In this document: piece after piece, positions 1 through 5,507 of the stretch
How the letters are laid out: every line of letters starts with the position of its first letter
How positions within the stretch are numbered: the first letter of the stretch is position 1
DNA from: Bacteroidales bacterium
GTDB taxonomy: Bacteria; Bacteroidota; Bacteroidia; Bacteroidales; UBA7960
DNA length: 5,507 nt
Direction: 5' to 3'
NCBI GenBank assembly: GCA_007122505.1
Contig: SKTQ01000058.1
Coordinates: 1 to 5,507 of the forward strand
Position numbers and translations under genes: made by a program
Notes under the pieces: generated by a model
Databases searched by the model: none
What the model saw: only the letters and a program-made list of their open reading frames with translations
What the model was told of the DNA's origin: nothing

Positions 1-452
1 CCGCATGAGTTGTTGGCTACCATGCCGCCGATCATGCAACGGTTGCTGGTGGAGGTTTCCGGTCCAAAAAACAAGCCGTGCGGCTCCAGAAAACGGTTCA
101 GGTCATCCAGGATCACCCCAGGCTGTACCCTTACCCATTTTTCTTCTGGGTTAAGCTCCAGGATTTTGTTCATGTGGCGGGAGAAGTCAACCACCAGTCC
201 ATGGCCCACCACCTGACCTGCCAATGAAGTTCCCGCGGTCCGTGGAACGATGGGCAGTTTGTGCTCCTTGCAAAAAGCGAGAATTTTTTTCAGGTCATCA
301 ACATGTGCCGGGCGGCATACCGCAGCAGGCAGCTCCCTGAAAACCGATGCGTCGGTGGCATAAAGCAACCGCCACGACATGTCGTAGAACAGGTCACCTT
401 CCAGCGATGCGGCGAGGTTTGCAAAAGGAAATGCCTTGCCGGTTTCTGTCAT
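1..452 (-). CDS. FAD-linked oxidoreductase, YdiJ/GlcD type (N-terminal part, runs off left edge)
   Basis: This is the first 150 codons of a flavoprotein oxidoreductase; the rest lies beyond the left edge. The reading is open from ATG at 452 to base 1. The visible part is the FAD-binding (PCMH/VAO-type) domain: YATDAS at residues 31-36, RTAGTSLAGQVVG at 71-83 (the pyrophosphate-binding loop), the PGV turn at 111-113, GLFFGPETST at 126-135 and GGMVANNSC at 142-150. ATDAS with RTAGTSLAGQ is typical of the long YdiJ-like proteins (about 950-1,000 residues, with a C-terminal Fe-S domain) that act on D-2-hydroxyacids such as D-2-hydroxyglutarate or D-lactate, passing electrons to an unidentified acceptor. 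The Fe-S half cannot be seen here, so a shorter GlcD-type enzyme is possible. The start lies 20 bp after the stop of the DUF1338 gene, suggesting co-transcription; that neighbour favours D-2-hydroxyglutarate as substrate (inference). No clear Shine-Dalgarno sequence precedes the start. Confidence 0.9.
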   Translation of the reverse strand, partial: MTETGKAFPFANLAASLEGDLFYDMSWRLLYATDASVFRELPAAVCRPAHVDDLKKILAFCKEHKLPIVPRTAGTSLAGQVVGHGLVVDFSRHMNKILELNPEEKWVRVQPGVILDDLNRFLEPHGLFFGPETSTSNRCMIGGMVANNSC

Positions 453-472
453 ACCACTACAATTGACAAGGG

Positions 473-1294
473 TTACATTGCATCTTCACTCCGATAATAA
501 TTGGTGCTCTCAAAGATCTTATCCGCATTGGCCGCTTTGAATCCCTGGTAAAAGTTTCCGTCATCATCACGGTATCTGAGCGTAAACTCATAAAAACAGG
601 AAGGAATCTCAAATACCCCATCGCTGAAAGAGACGGGCCGGGTTTGCGCAATAGTGGCTGACTGTTCCAGCAGTTCTTCCGGTGCACCGTAAATTTCGTT
701 GCCCGACGAGGTGTTCATCTTATAACCGTTCTTCTTCACAAAAGCATTGACGTCCTGAAGCCGCTCAAAATTCCGGAGGTTGTTAACATGAATAGCGAAA
801 TGGTTGGCACGGTATCCGTACACAAGGGTCCATGCTGCATATTCACTTTCTTCGCGCAAAGCATTGTAGGTGGCGAATGGAATTTTTCCCCACAAACTGC
901 CTTTATAAACCACCAGCGGATCATCATAAACCTCCTTTGGAAGACTGTCCAGTTTCTCCATAACGGTCTTCTGTAAAGAATCACTGAATTGTTCCAAAAG
1001 CAACTCGCTGATAAAAACCTTTGGGGCATTGGGATCGGTGGTGTGTTCAAAGTGTTTTCCGAGAAGACGTTTTATCTTGAAATCGTACTCCCCCCTTGCT
1101 TCATACCCATTGTCGGTAAATATTCTGGCAATACGCTCGATATTTATCCTCGGGTCATTGAAGGTACGCAAGGCAATATGGTCATGTACAACATTTTCGC
1201 CGGACGCTACAAAAAGATCATGAATCTTTTTAACCGAATCATTTTGTGTGCTGTAATCAATCCAGAAACGATTGAATATTTCTTCAACTTTCAT
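473..1294 (-). CDS. DUF1338 protein, probable 2-oxoadipate dioxygenase/decarboxylase (HglS family, short form)
   Basis: This 273-residue protein belongs to the DUF1338 family. The characterised member, HglS of Pseudomonas putida, is an Fe(II)-dependent enzyme that uses O2 to convert 2-oxoadipate to D-2-hydroxyglutarate and CO2 in lysine degradation. The visible match is HDHIALRTF at residues 37-45: H39 with R43 reproduces the His-x3-Arg spacing of the HglS metal ligand and substrate-binding arginine. NHFAIHVN at 164-171 supplies the probable second metal histidine (H165 or H169), and CFYEFTLR at 233-240 a candidate glutamate ligand (E236). HglS itself is about 460 residues, so this is the compact form found in many bacteria and its substrate is less certain. 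No signal peptide or membrane segment is seen; it should be cytosolic. The start at 1294 gives the usual N-terminus (MKVEEIFNRF). The FAD oxidoreductase follows after 20 bp, which supports the 2-oxoadipate assignment. Family membership is firm; exact substrate is inference. Confidence 0.9.
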   Translation of the reverse strand: MKVEEIFNRFWIDYSTQNDSVKKIHDLFVASGENVVHDHIALRTFNDPRINIERIARIFTDNGYEARGEYDFKIKRLLGKHFEHTTDPNAPKVFISELLLEQFSDSLQKTVMEKLDSLPKEVYDDPLVVYKGSLWGKIPFATYNALREESEYAAWTLVYGYRANHFAIHVNNLRNFERLQDVNAFVKKNGYKMNTSSGNEIYGAPEELLEQSATIAQTRPVSFSDGVFEIPSCFYEFTLRYRDDDGNFYQGFKAANADKIFESTNYYRSEDAM

Positions 1295-1323
1295 AATCAG
1301 ATGATAATGGGTTTATAAATGTA

Positions 1324-1331
1324 TAAAAGTA
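1324..1331 (-). promoter_or_regulatory. Possible Bacteroidota -7 element for the DUF1338/FAD oxidoreductase pair
   Basis: On the minus strand this reads TACTTTTA, one mismatch from the Bacteroidota -7 consensus TAnnTTTG, and lies 29 bp before the DUF1338 start. No clear -33 TTTG sits at the expected distance, and the 75-bp gap is AT-rich, so a chance match is likely. The pair could instead be read through from the hydrolase gene upstream at 1370-2455. Confidence 0.25.
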
Positions 1332-1369
1332 CATATTTTAATTTGATTTCTGAATGTGCGGTGTGCATC

Positions 1370-2455
1370 CTACCTGCCTATATATTCCGGTGCAGGCCTT
1401 GAAAAGGGCCCCATAAGTCTGAAGCCGGCCAGCACAGGATTGTGATCGGTGTGTTCAAAATCCAGGTGAACGCCCTCCACAAATACTGTTTGAATATTGG
1501 GGGAGTGGATAAAGAAGTCGATCACGGTGGTTTTTGTACTTGCCGGATCATAGGGTGTTACAGCCCTTCGGTTGGTAGGCACGGCGGGGTCATAAACGAA
1601 ATACCAGCCCGGCAGGAAGTTTTCACTAATATAAAACACATCCTGATCATCAAAAATATTGAAATAAAATTCAGGCTCAAATCCCGGCGGACACTGGTTA
1701 AAATCACCGCCGGCAATTACATAATTGCCTCTGCGGTATTCTTCCAGCATGAGGTCTTTCAGGTATTGCATCTGGAGGTTGCGCAAGCTTCCGTCATCAA
1801 ATGCAGAATTATGGGTGTTGATCACCACCAGCTCCCTGCCGTTTGTGAGGGGATACCTGCTCAGCAGGAAACACCGTTGCAGGTTGAACAGCCTCTCCGG
1901 CCAGGGATAATTGCCCGGAAAATTGACCCTGGTAACCGTATTGGGGACAGGCTTGCTGCCGGTAACCAGTCCGGATGTAACCCTGCCCATAGGGGCATGC
2001 CAGGGAACCGGCACAAAGCGCACATTATAATTTTTTCCAAATACATGAACAAACTCCGGAAGGACAGATTTCATACTGTCTAACATATTGATGAAATAGG
2101 ATCTGCGGGATTTCAGGTCAACCTCCTGCAACAGCATGATGTCGATATCCCTTTGTTTTTCAAGGAATGACAACAATGCGGACAGGTTTTCGAGGGTGCG
2201 CTCACGGCTTGTACGCATCTGGCTGCCTCCATCATAGAAAAAGTCCATGTCGTCGCCCATTCCGGCATAGCCGAGGTTCCAGGTCATGAGTGAAATGGTA
2301 GCTGTATCACTCAATATGTCGGGGTTGTCGTTGTGATACACGATGATGTGTTCTTCCGGTTCATAAAAGGTTATTTGTGCATAAATGATGATCACCAGCA
2401 GTGCAACGGCCAGTGTCAACAACAATATGCCGAATATTTTGAATAATTTTCGCAT
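1370..2455 (-). CDS. Membrane-anchored endonuclease/exonuclease/phosphatase (EEP) family hydrolase
   Basis: This 361-residue protein has the DNase I-like / EEP fold, whose members are metal-dependent phosphoesterases acting on nucleic acids, inositol phosphates or sphingomyelin. Residues 1-6 are basic (MRKLFK) and 7-27 form one hydrophobic helix without a lipobox cysteine, so it is probably anchored in the inner membrane with the catalytic domain in the periplasm. The EEP motifs occur in order: TWNLGYAG at 58-65 (N60), LLQEVD at 108-113 (metal-binding E111), NTHNSAF at 213-219 (H215), GGDFNQCP at 249-256 (D251, N253), IDFFIHS at 312-318 (D313) and HTDHNPV at 336-342 (D337, catalytic H338). 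All key residues are present, so it should be active. The substrate cannot be read from sequence and no neighbour points to one. The start at 2455 fits the membrane helix and lies just after a good promoter. The DUF1338 gene follows after 75 bp on the same strand. Confidence 0.9.
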   Translation of the reverse strand: MRKLFKIFGILLLTLAVALLVIIIYAQITFYEPEEHIIVYHNDNPDILSDTATISLMTWNLGYAGMGDDMDFFYDGGSQMRTSRERTLENLSALLSFLEKQRDIDIMLLQEVDLKSRRSYFINMLDSMKSVLPEFVHVFGKNYNVRFVPVPWHAPMGRVTSGLVTGSKPVPNTVTRVNFPGNYPWPERLFNLQRCFLLSRYPLTNGRELVVINTHNSAFDDGSLRNLQMQYLKDLMLEEYRRGNYVIAGGDFNQCPPGFEPEFYFNIFDDQDVFYISENFLPGWYFVYDPAVPTNRRAVTPYDPASTKTTVIDFFIHSPNIQTVFVEGVHLDFEHTDHNPVLAGFRLMGPFSRPAPEYIGR

Positions 2456-2476
2456 GGCCGGTTATCATTGATGGTT

Positions 2477-2506
2477 CAAATATAGTATTTTAAACGCATT
2501 TTCAAA
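2477..2506 (-). promoter_or_regulatory. Bacteroidota-type promoter for the EEP hydrolase gene
   Basis: Read on the minus strand, TTTG (2506-2503) is followed after 18 bp by TATATTTG (2484-2477), which matches the -7 consensus TAnnTTTG exactly. The spacing is one base short of the usual 19-21 bp. Transcription would start roughly 7 bp further on, near 2470, giving a leader of about 15 bases before the ATG at 2455. Such short leaders without a Shine-Dalgarno sequence are usual in this phylum. Confidence 0.6.
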
Positions 2507-2539
2507 CGAAAAAGATATACCTGCTTCTTTCTTTTTGTG

Positions 2540-2547
2540 TACCTTCG
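2540..2547 (+). promoter_or_regulatory. Candidate -7 element for lolD
   Basis: TACCTTCG is one mismatch from TAnnTTTG and follows a pyrimidine-rich tract (2521-2536, CTGCTTCTTTCTTTTT). No TTTG is present 19-21 bp upstream, so support is partial. If used, transcription would begin near 2554 with a leader of about 46 bases. It would also rule out the in-frame GTG at 2537 as the lolD start, since that codon lies upstream of the transcript. Confidence 0.35.
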
Positions 2548-2599
2548 TGATGCGGCGGGTTTTGTCCTGCCCCTTGGTTTATCCATACAGATATTCACT

Positions 2600-3250
2600 A
2601 TGATCATTGCTGAAAACATACACAAATCATACGGCAGCTTACAGGTTTTGAAGGGGATATCCCTTGAGATCGGCAAGGCCGAAATTGTTTCCATTGTGGG
2701 GGCATCGGGGGCCGGCAAAACCACCTTGCTGCATATCCTTGGCACGCTCGACCGTTTCGACAGTGGCCGGATACTGATCAACGGACAGAACATCGCGGGG
2801 TTGAGTGACAAAAGTTTGTCACAGTTTCGCAACCGCCACATCGGTTTTGTTTTCCAGTTTCATCATTTGCTGCCGGAGTTCTCGGCATTAGAGAATGTTT
2901 GCATTCCGGCATTTATCGCGGGCATTGCAAAACGCGAGGCAGAACGCAGGGCAAATGGTCTGTTGGAAATGCTCGGGCTGTCAGACCGCCTGGAGCATAA
3001 ACCCTCCGAATTAAGTGGCGGGGAGCAGCAACGGGTAGCTGTGGCCAGGGCACTGATCAATGATCCGGTGGTGGTGCTTGCCGATGAGCCCAGCGGCAAC
3101 CTGGACTCCAAATCTTCCGATGAATTGCACAAACTGTTCTTCTCCCTGCGTGAGACTATGAAGCAAAGTTTTGTGATCGTGACACACAATGAACAACTAG
3201 CCGATATGGCCGACCGCAAGTTGTCCATGCACGATGGTGTGATCATCTGA
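2600..3250 (+). CDS. lolD: LolD, ATP-binding subunit of the lipoprotein-releasing ABC transporter
   Basis: This 216-residue ABC ATPase would power the LolCDE complex, which extracts outer-membrane lipoproteins from the inner membrane and hands them to LolA. The motifs are complete: Walker A GASGAGKTT at 34-42 (K40), Q-loop Q86, signature LSGGEQQR at 138-145, Walker B VVLADEP at 158-164 (D162, catalytic E163), D-loop SGNLD at 165-169 and H-loop H196 in VTHN. The stretch FQFHHLLPEFSALENV (85-100) closely matches the LolD-specific segment after the Q-loop and separates it from the related MacB and FtsE ATPases. There is no membrane segment, so it works on the cytosolic face. ATG at 2600 gives the normal LolD start (MIIAENIHKSYG); an upstream in-frame GTG at 2537 would add 21 residues unlike the family. 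No LolC/LolE-type permease gene is adjacent, so its partner must be encoded elsewhere. The 3' end overlaps the convergent ligA by 8 bp. Confidence 0.93.
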   Translation: MIIAENIHKSYGSLQVLKGISLEIGKAEIVSIVGASGAGKTTLLHILGTLDRFDSGRILINGQNIAGLSDKSLSQFRNRHIGFVFQFHHLLPEFSALENVCIPAFIAGIAKREAERRANGLLEMLGLSDRLEHKPSELSGGEQQRVAVARALINDPVVVLADEPSGNLDSKSSDELHKLFFSLRETMKQSFVIVTHNEQLADMADRKLSMHDGVII

Positions 3251-5303
3251 TCATATTTTGCAGCGCTGTTTCATCAATAATGGGAACACCCAATGCTTCG
3301 GCCTTCTTTCTTTTCTCCGGACCCATTTGATCACCCGCCAGCAAAAAACTGGTTTTGGATGAGATGCTGCTTTTTACCTCGCCGCCGTGCTGCAGGATGA
3401 GCTCCTTGATCTCATCACGGGAATACTGCTCAAAAACACCCGAAACAACAAAAGATTTCCCGGAAAGGGCATCTCCCTTTTCTGTATCCTGCTTATCAAC
3501 ACTGAATGACAAACCGGCACGCTTCAACCGTTCTATGATTTCCAGGTTGCGGGCATCTTCAAAATATGCATGAATACTCTCTGCCATTTTTTCTCCCACA
3601 TCCCGTACAGCGACCAATTCCTCATAGGAGGATTCTTTCAGGCGGTCGATATGTTCAAAGTGATGGGCCAGTTTTTTGGCCATGGTCTCACCGAGATGCC
3701 GGATGCCCAAAGCATATAACACACGCTCGAAGGGCACCGAGGTGGATTTTTCGATGGCGGAAAGGATGTTCTTCACCGTTTTGTCGCGGAAACGAACCGT
3801 CCTTGCTTTACCGGTGGCGGGATCTTCAATGGTTTTTTCCAAGCCGATGAGGTCATCGTAGGTCAGGTAATAGAGGTCGGCAATATTCTGCACCTTCTCC
3901 CTGGCGATCAACAGCTCTGTTTTGCCCTGCCCCAGGCTTTCAATGTTCATGGCCCTTCTGCTGATGAAGTGCTCGATCCGGCCCTGGATTTGCGGCGGAC
4001 AACCATCGTTGTTGGGACAATAGTGCACGGCTTCGCCCGGCTTTTTCTCCAAAGGGGTGCCACATTCTGGACAATGGGTGGCAAAATCTATCTTTTCGGC
4101 ATGCTGTTCCCTTTGTGAAGCATCCACATCCACAATCTTGGGAATGATATCTCCACCCTTTTCCACAAGCACCATGTCGTTTCGATGCAGGTTGAGTTCA
4201 TTCATACGGTCTTCATTGTACAATGAAGCCCTTTGCACCGTGCTGCCTGCTATGAGAACGGGCTTCAGAATGGCGACGGGTGTAACCGCACCGGTTCTCC
4301 CAACCTGGAAAGCGATATCCAGCAAACGTGTTACCCCTTGTACGGCTTTGTATTTGTAGGCAATGGCCCACCGGGGGAACTTGCTGGTGTAACCCAGCTT
4401 TTCCTGCTGTGCATAGCTGTTTACCTTGATCACAACACCGTCGATGTCGAAAGGCAGGCCGGCACGTTTCTCCTCACCCTCTTCAATAAAACGAAATACT
4501 TCGTCAATGCCTTCACATTTCTTAGTATCACCGGAAACTTTAAACCCCCATTTTTTCAATGCCTGAATGCTTTCCCAATGGGTTTTGAAGTTCAGTTCTT
4601 CACCCAGGGCTCCATACATAAAACAATCCAGGTTACGGCGGGCCACAAGTGATGAATCCTGCATTTTCAGGCTGCCGGAGGCAGCATTGCGCGGATTGGC
4701 AAACAGTGCTTCACCGTTTTTTTCTTTTTCTTCATTCAGTTGAAGAAAACTGTTGTGGGGCATATACACCTCTCCGCGTACGTCGAAAGAAGGCAAGCTG
4801 TCATCATGCAGTTTCAGGGGGATGCTTCGGATGGTTTTGATATTGGCCGTAACCTCATCGCCCTGAACGCCGTCGCCACGGGTGACAGCTCTCACCAAAA
4901 GACCGTTTTCGTAGGTCAGCGATATGGCGACTCCGTCAAACTTCAGTTCACAAACATATTCCACCGGACCGTCGATGGCCTTTTGCACACGATTGTGGAA
5001 AGCGATCACCTCTTCCCTGCTGTAGGTATTACTTAGTGACAACATGGGAAATCTGTGCCTGACAGCGGGGAACTTTTTGGTTATCTCTCCGCCCACCCTG
5101 CGGCTGGGTGATTGTGGATCAAGCAGTTCCGGAAATTGTTGTTCAAGAGAGATCAGTTCTTCCATCATCATATCATATTCATAATCACTGATGTCTGGCT
5201 GATCCAGCACATAATACCGGTAATTATGCTCATTTAGCTTCCGGGATAGTTCTTCTACTCTTTCCCTTGCTTTTTCAAGGTCTTTCATGTGATTATAATT
5301 CAT
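3243..5303 (-). CDS. ligA: NAD-dependent DNA ligase LigA
   Basis: This 686-residue protein seals nicks between Okazaki fragments and in repair, using NAD+ to form a ligase-AMP intermediate; it is normally essential. All domains are present: Ia with the NAD-binding tyrosines in HNYRYYVLDQP (26-36); the adenylation domain with catalytic K121 in ELKFDG, R176/E178 in DVRGEVY, DIDGVVIKVN at 286-295 and K317 in AYKYK; an OB fold at about 326-405; a four-cysteine zinc finger (C411, C414, C429, C435); helix-hairpin-helix repeats including GIRHLGETMAKKL (533-545) and VRDVGEKMAESI (566-577); and a C-terminal BRCT domain at about 611-686. The length is near the family norm (E. coli 671). ATG at 5303 is taken as the start, but the in-frame ATG at 5288 (residue 6, MKDLEKARERV) gives a more typical N-terminus; no ribosome-binding site decides between them. 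It is transcribed toward lolD and its last 8 bp overlap that gene's end. Confidence 0.97.
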   Translation of the reverse strand: MNYNHMKDLEKARERVEELSRKLNEHNYRYYVLDQPDISDYEYDMMMEELISLEQQFPELLDPQSPSRRVGGEITKKFPAVRHRFPMLSLSNTYSREEVIAFHNRVQKAIDGPVEYVCELKFDGVAISLTYENGLLVRAVTRGDGVQGDEVTANIKTIRSIPLKLHDDSLPSFDVRGEVYMPHNSFLQLNEEKEKNGEALFANPRNAASGSLKMQDSSLVARRNLDCFMYGALGEELNFKTHWESIQALKKWGFKVSGDTKKCEGIDEVFRFIEEGEEKRAGLPFDIDGVVIKVNSYAQQEKLGYTSKFPRWAIAYKYKAVQGVTRLLDIAFQVGRTGAVTPVAILKPVLIAGSTVQRASLYNEDRMNELNLHRNDMVLVEKGGDIIPKIVDVDASQREQHAEKIDFATHCPECGTPLEKKPGEAVHYCPNNDGCPPQIQGRIEHFISRRAMNIESLGQGKTELLIAREKVQNIADLYYLTYDDLIGLEKTIEDPATGKARTVRFRDKTVKNILSAIEKSTSVPFERVLYALGIRHLGETMAKKLAHHFEHIDRLKESSYEELVAVRDVGEKMAESIHAYFEDARNLEIIERLKRAGLSFSVDKQDTEKGDALSGKSFVVSGVFEQYSRDEIKELILQHGGEVKSSISSKTSFLLAGDQMGPEKRKKAEALGVPIIDETALQNMIR

Positions 5304-5378
5304 TTGTCATTGATTATCAAGGCACTGTGATTTCAGCATAACAATCAACAATAAAAACCTCATTTTTTCTTATTTTGA

Positions 5379-5507
5379 CCTTAGTAGAAAACAGGGATAC
5401 CCATCGAAACATATACCTTATTACCTTATTAACAGACATTTATTTAAAGCCAACACAATAAGGTAATAAGGTTTGTATGGAGAGGGGTGCATTCATTTCT
5501 ACTAAGG
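5379..5507. repeat. Symmetric nested inverted repeat (MITE-like), outer 12-bp arms
   Basis: CCTTAGTAGAAA at 5379-5390 is matched perfectly by its reverse complement TTTCTACTAAGG at 5496-5507, the last bases of the window. Inside lies a second perfect inverted repeat (5415-5430 with 5457-5472) sharing the same centre near 5443, with spacers of 24 and 23 bp between outer and inner arms. The spacers themselves show little complementarity. The 129-bp unit carries no reading frame of note and begins 75 bp upstream of ligA. A short non-autonomous mobile element or another dispersed palindromic repeat is the best guess; the outer arms may extend beyond the right edge, so the true end and any target-site duplication cannot be judged. 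Confidence 0.7.
5415..5472. repeat. Inner 16-bp inverted repeat built from a duplicated octamer
   Basis: The left arm (5415-5430) is ACCTTATT twice in tandem; the right arm (5457-5472) is AATAAGGT twice, its exact reverse complement. The arms are separated by 26 bp (5431-5456). As DNA or RNA this would form a 16-bp AT-rich stem. Neither side is followed by a run of T, so it does not look like an intrinsic terminator. The four octamer copies in two orientations could also be binding sites for a regulator (inference only). Confidence 0.75.

Noticed and set aside
1312..1340. Short AT-rich inverted repeats (TTTATA/TATAAA and TAAAA/TTTTA) before the DUF1338 gene as an operator
   Set aside because: Arms of 5-6 A/T bases are expected by chance in an AT-rich gap and match no operator I recognise.
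1351..1372. Hairpin after the EEP hydrolase stop codon as a terminator
   Set aside because: The ATGCACACCGCACAT segment pairs only three bases on the minus-strand transcript, and no U-run follows directly.
1442..2083. Long plus-strand open frame (213 codons) opposite the EEP hydrolase gene
   Set aside because: It lies wholly antisense to a gene with all EEP motifs, and its translation shows no recognisable domain; it is a shadow of the coding strand.
2537..2599. N-terminal extension of lolD from an in-frame GTG
   Set aside because: The extra 21 residues are unlike LolD N-termini, and the GTG would lie upstream of the candidate -7 element; ATG at 2600 is the normal start.
2476..2841. Minus-strand open frame of 121 codons spanning the intergenic region and the start of lolD
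   Set aside because: It is antisense to the Walker A and following region of lolD, runs through the EEP promoter, and resembles no known protein.
4233..4652. Plus-strand open frame of 139 codons inside ligA
   Set aside because: It is antisense to the conserved adenylation and OB domains of LigA, and its translation has no family features.
5304..5378. A ligA promoter in the 75 bp just upstream of the gene
   Set aside because: No TTTG plus TAnnTTTG pair at proper spacing was found; the nearest -7 look-alike (TATGTTTC on the minus strand, inside the repeat) has no -33 partner.
5415..5472. CRISPR array or intrinsic terminator at the ACCTTATT repeats
   Set aside because: The repeats are 8 bp, tandem and inverted, with no regular spacers; the hairpin is AT-rich and lacks a following T-run on either strand.

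Overview
The window looks like an ordinary chromosomal stretch from a member of the Bacteroidota. The evidence is a near-consensus Bacteroidota-type promoter (TTTG, 18 bp, TATATTTG) in front of the membrane-anchored EEP gene, the lack of Shine-Dalgarno sequences before the starts, and the general look of the proteins. This placement is an inference from sequence style. No rRNA, tRNA, CRISPR array, transposase or phage gene was seen.

Layout from left to right. Positions 1-1294 (minus strand) hold two tightly spaced genes: a DUF1338 / 2-oxoadipate dioxygenase-decarboxylase (HglS-type) protein at 473-1294, then the first 150 codons of a YdiJ/GlcD-type FAD-linked oxidoreductase (452 down to 1), which runs off the left edge. 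Known homologues of this pair convert 2-oxoadipate to D-2-hydroxyglutarate and then to 2-oxoglutarate, the end of a lysine degradation route. The pair therefore reads as a two-step catabolic module. Positions 1370-2455 (minus) encode a membrane-anchored endonuclease/exonuclease/phosphatase-fold hydrolase. A 144-bp divergent intergenic region follows, with a good promoter for the hydrolase and a weaker candidate for lolD. Positions 2600-3250 (plus) encode the LolD ATPase of the lipoprotein-releasing ABC transporter. It ends tail-to-tail, overlapping by 8 bp, with ligA, the NAD-dependent DNA ligase (3243-5303, minus).

The last 204 bp, upstream of ligA, hold no gene. They contain a symmetric nested inverted repeat: outer 12-bp arms at 5379-5390 and 5496-5507, and inner 16-bp arms at 5415-5430 and 5457-5472, each inner arm being two copies of one octamer. 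It resembles a small MITE-like or palindromic repeat and may continue past the right edge.

The genes fall into unrelated functions: amino-acid catabolism, a cell-envelope hydrolase, lipoprotein transport and DNA replication/repair. The points most worth a second look are the 2-oxoadipate to 2-oxoglutarate gene pair and the nested repeat. I found no convincing sign of a wholly new system such as a defence island or retron.
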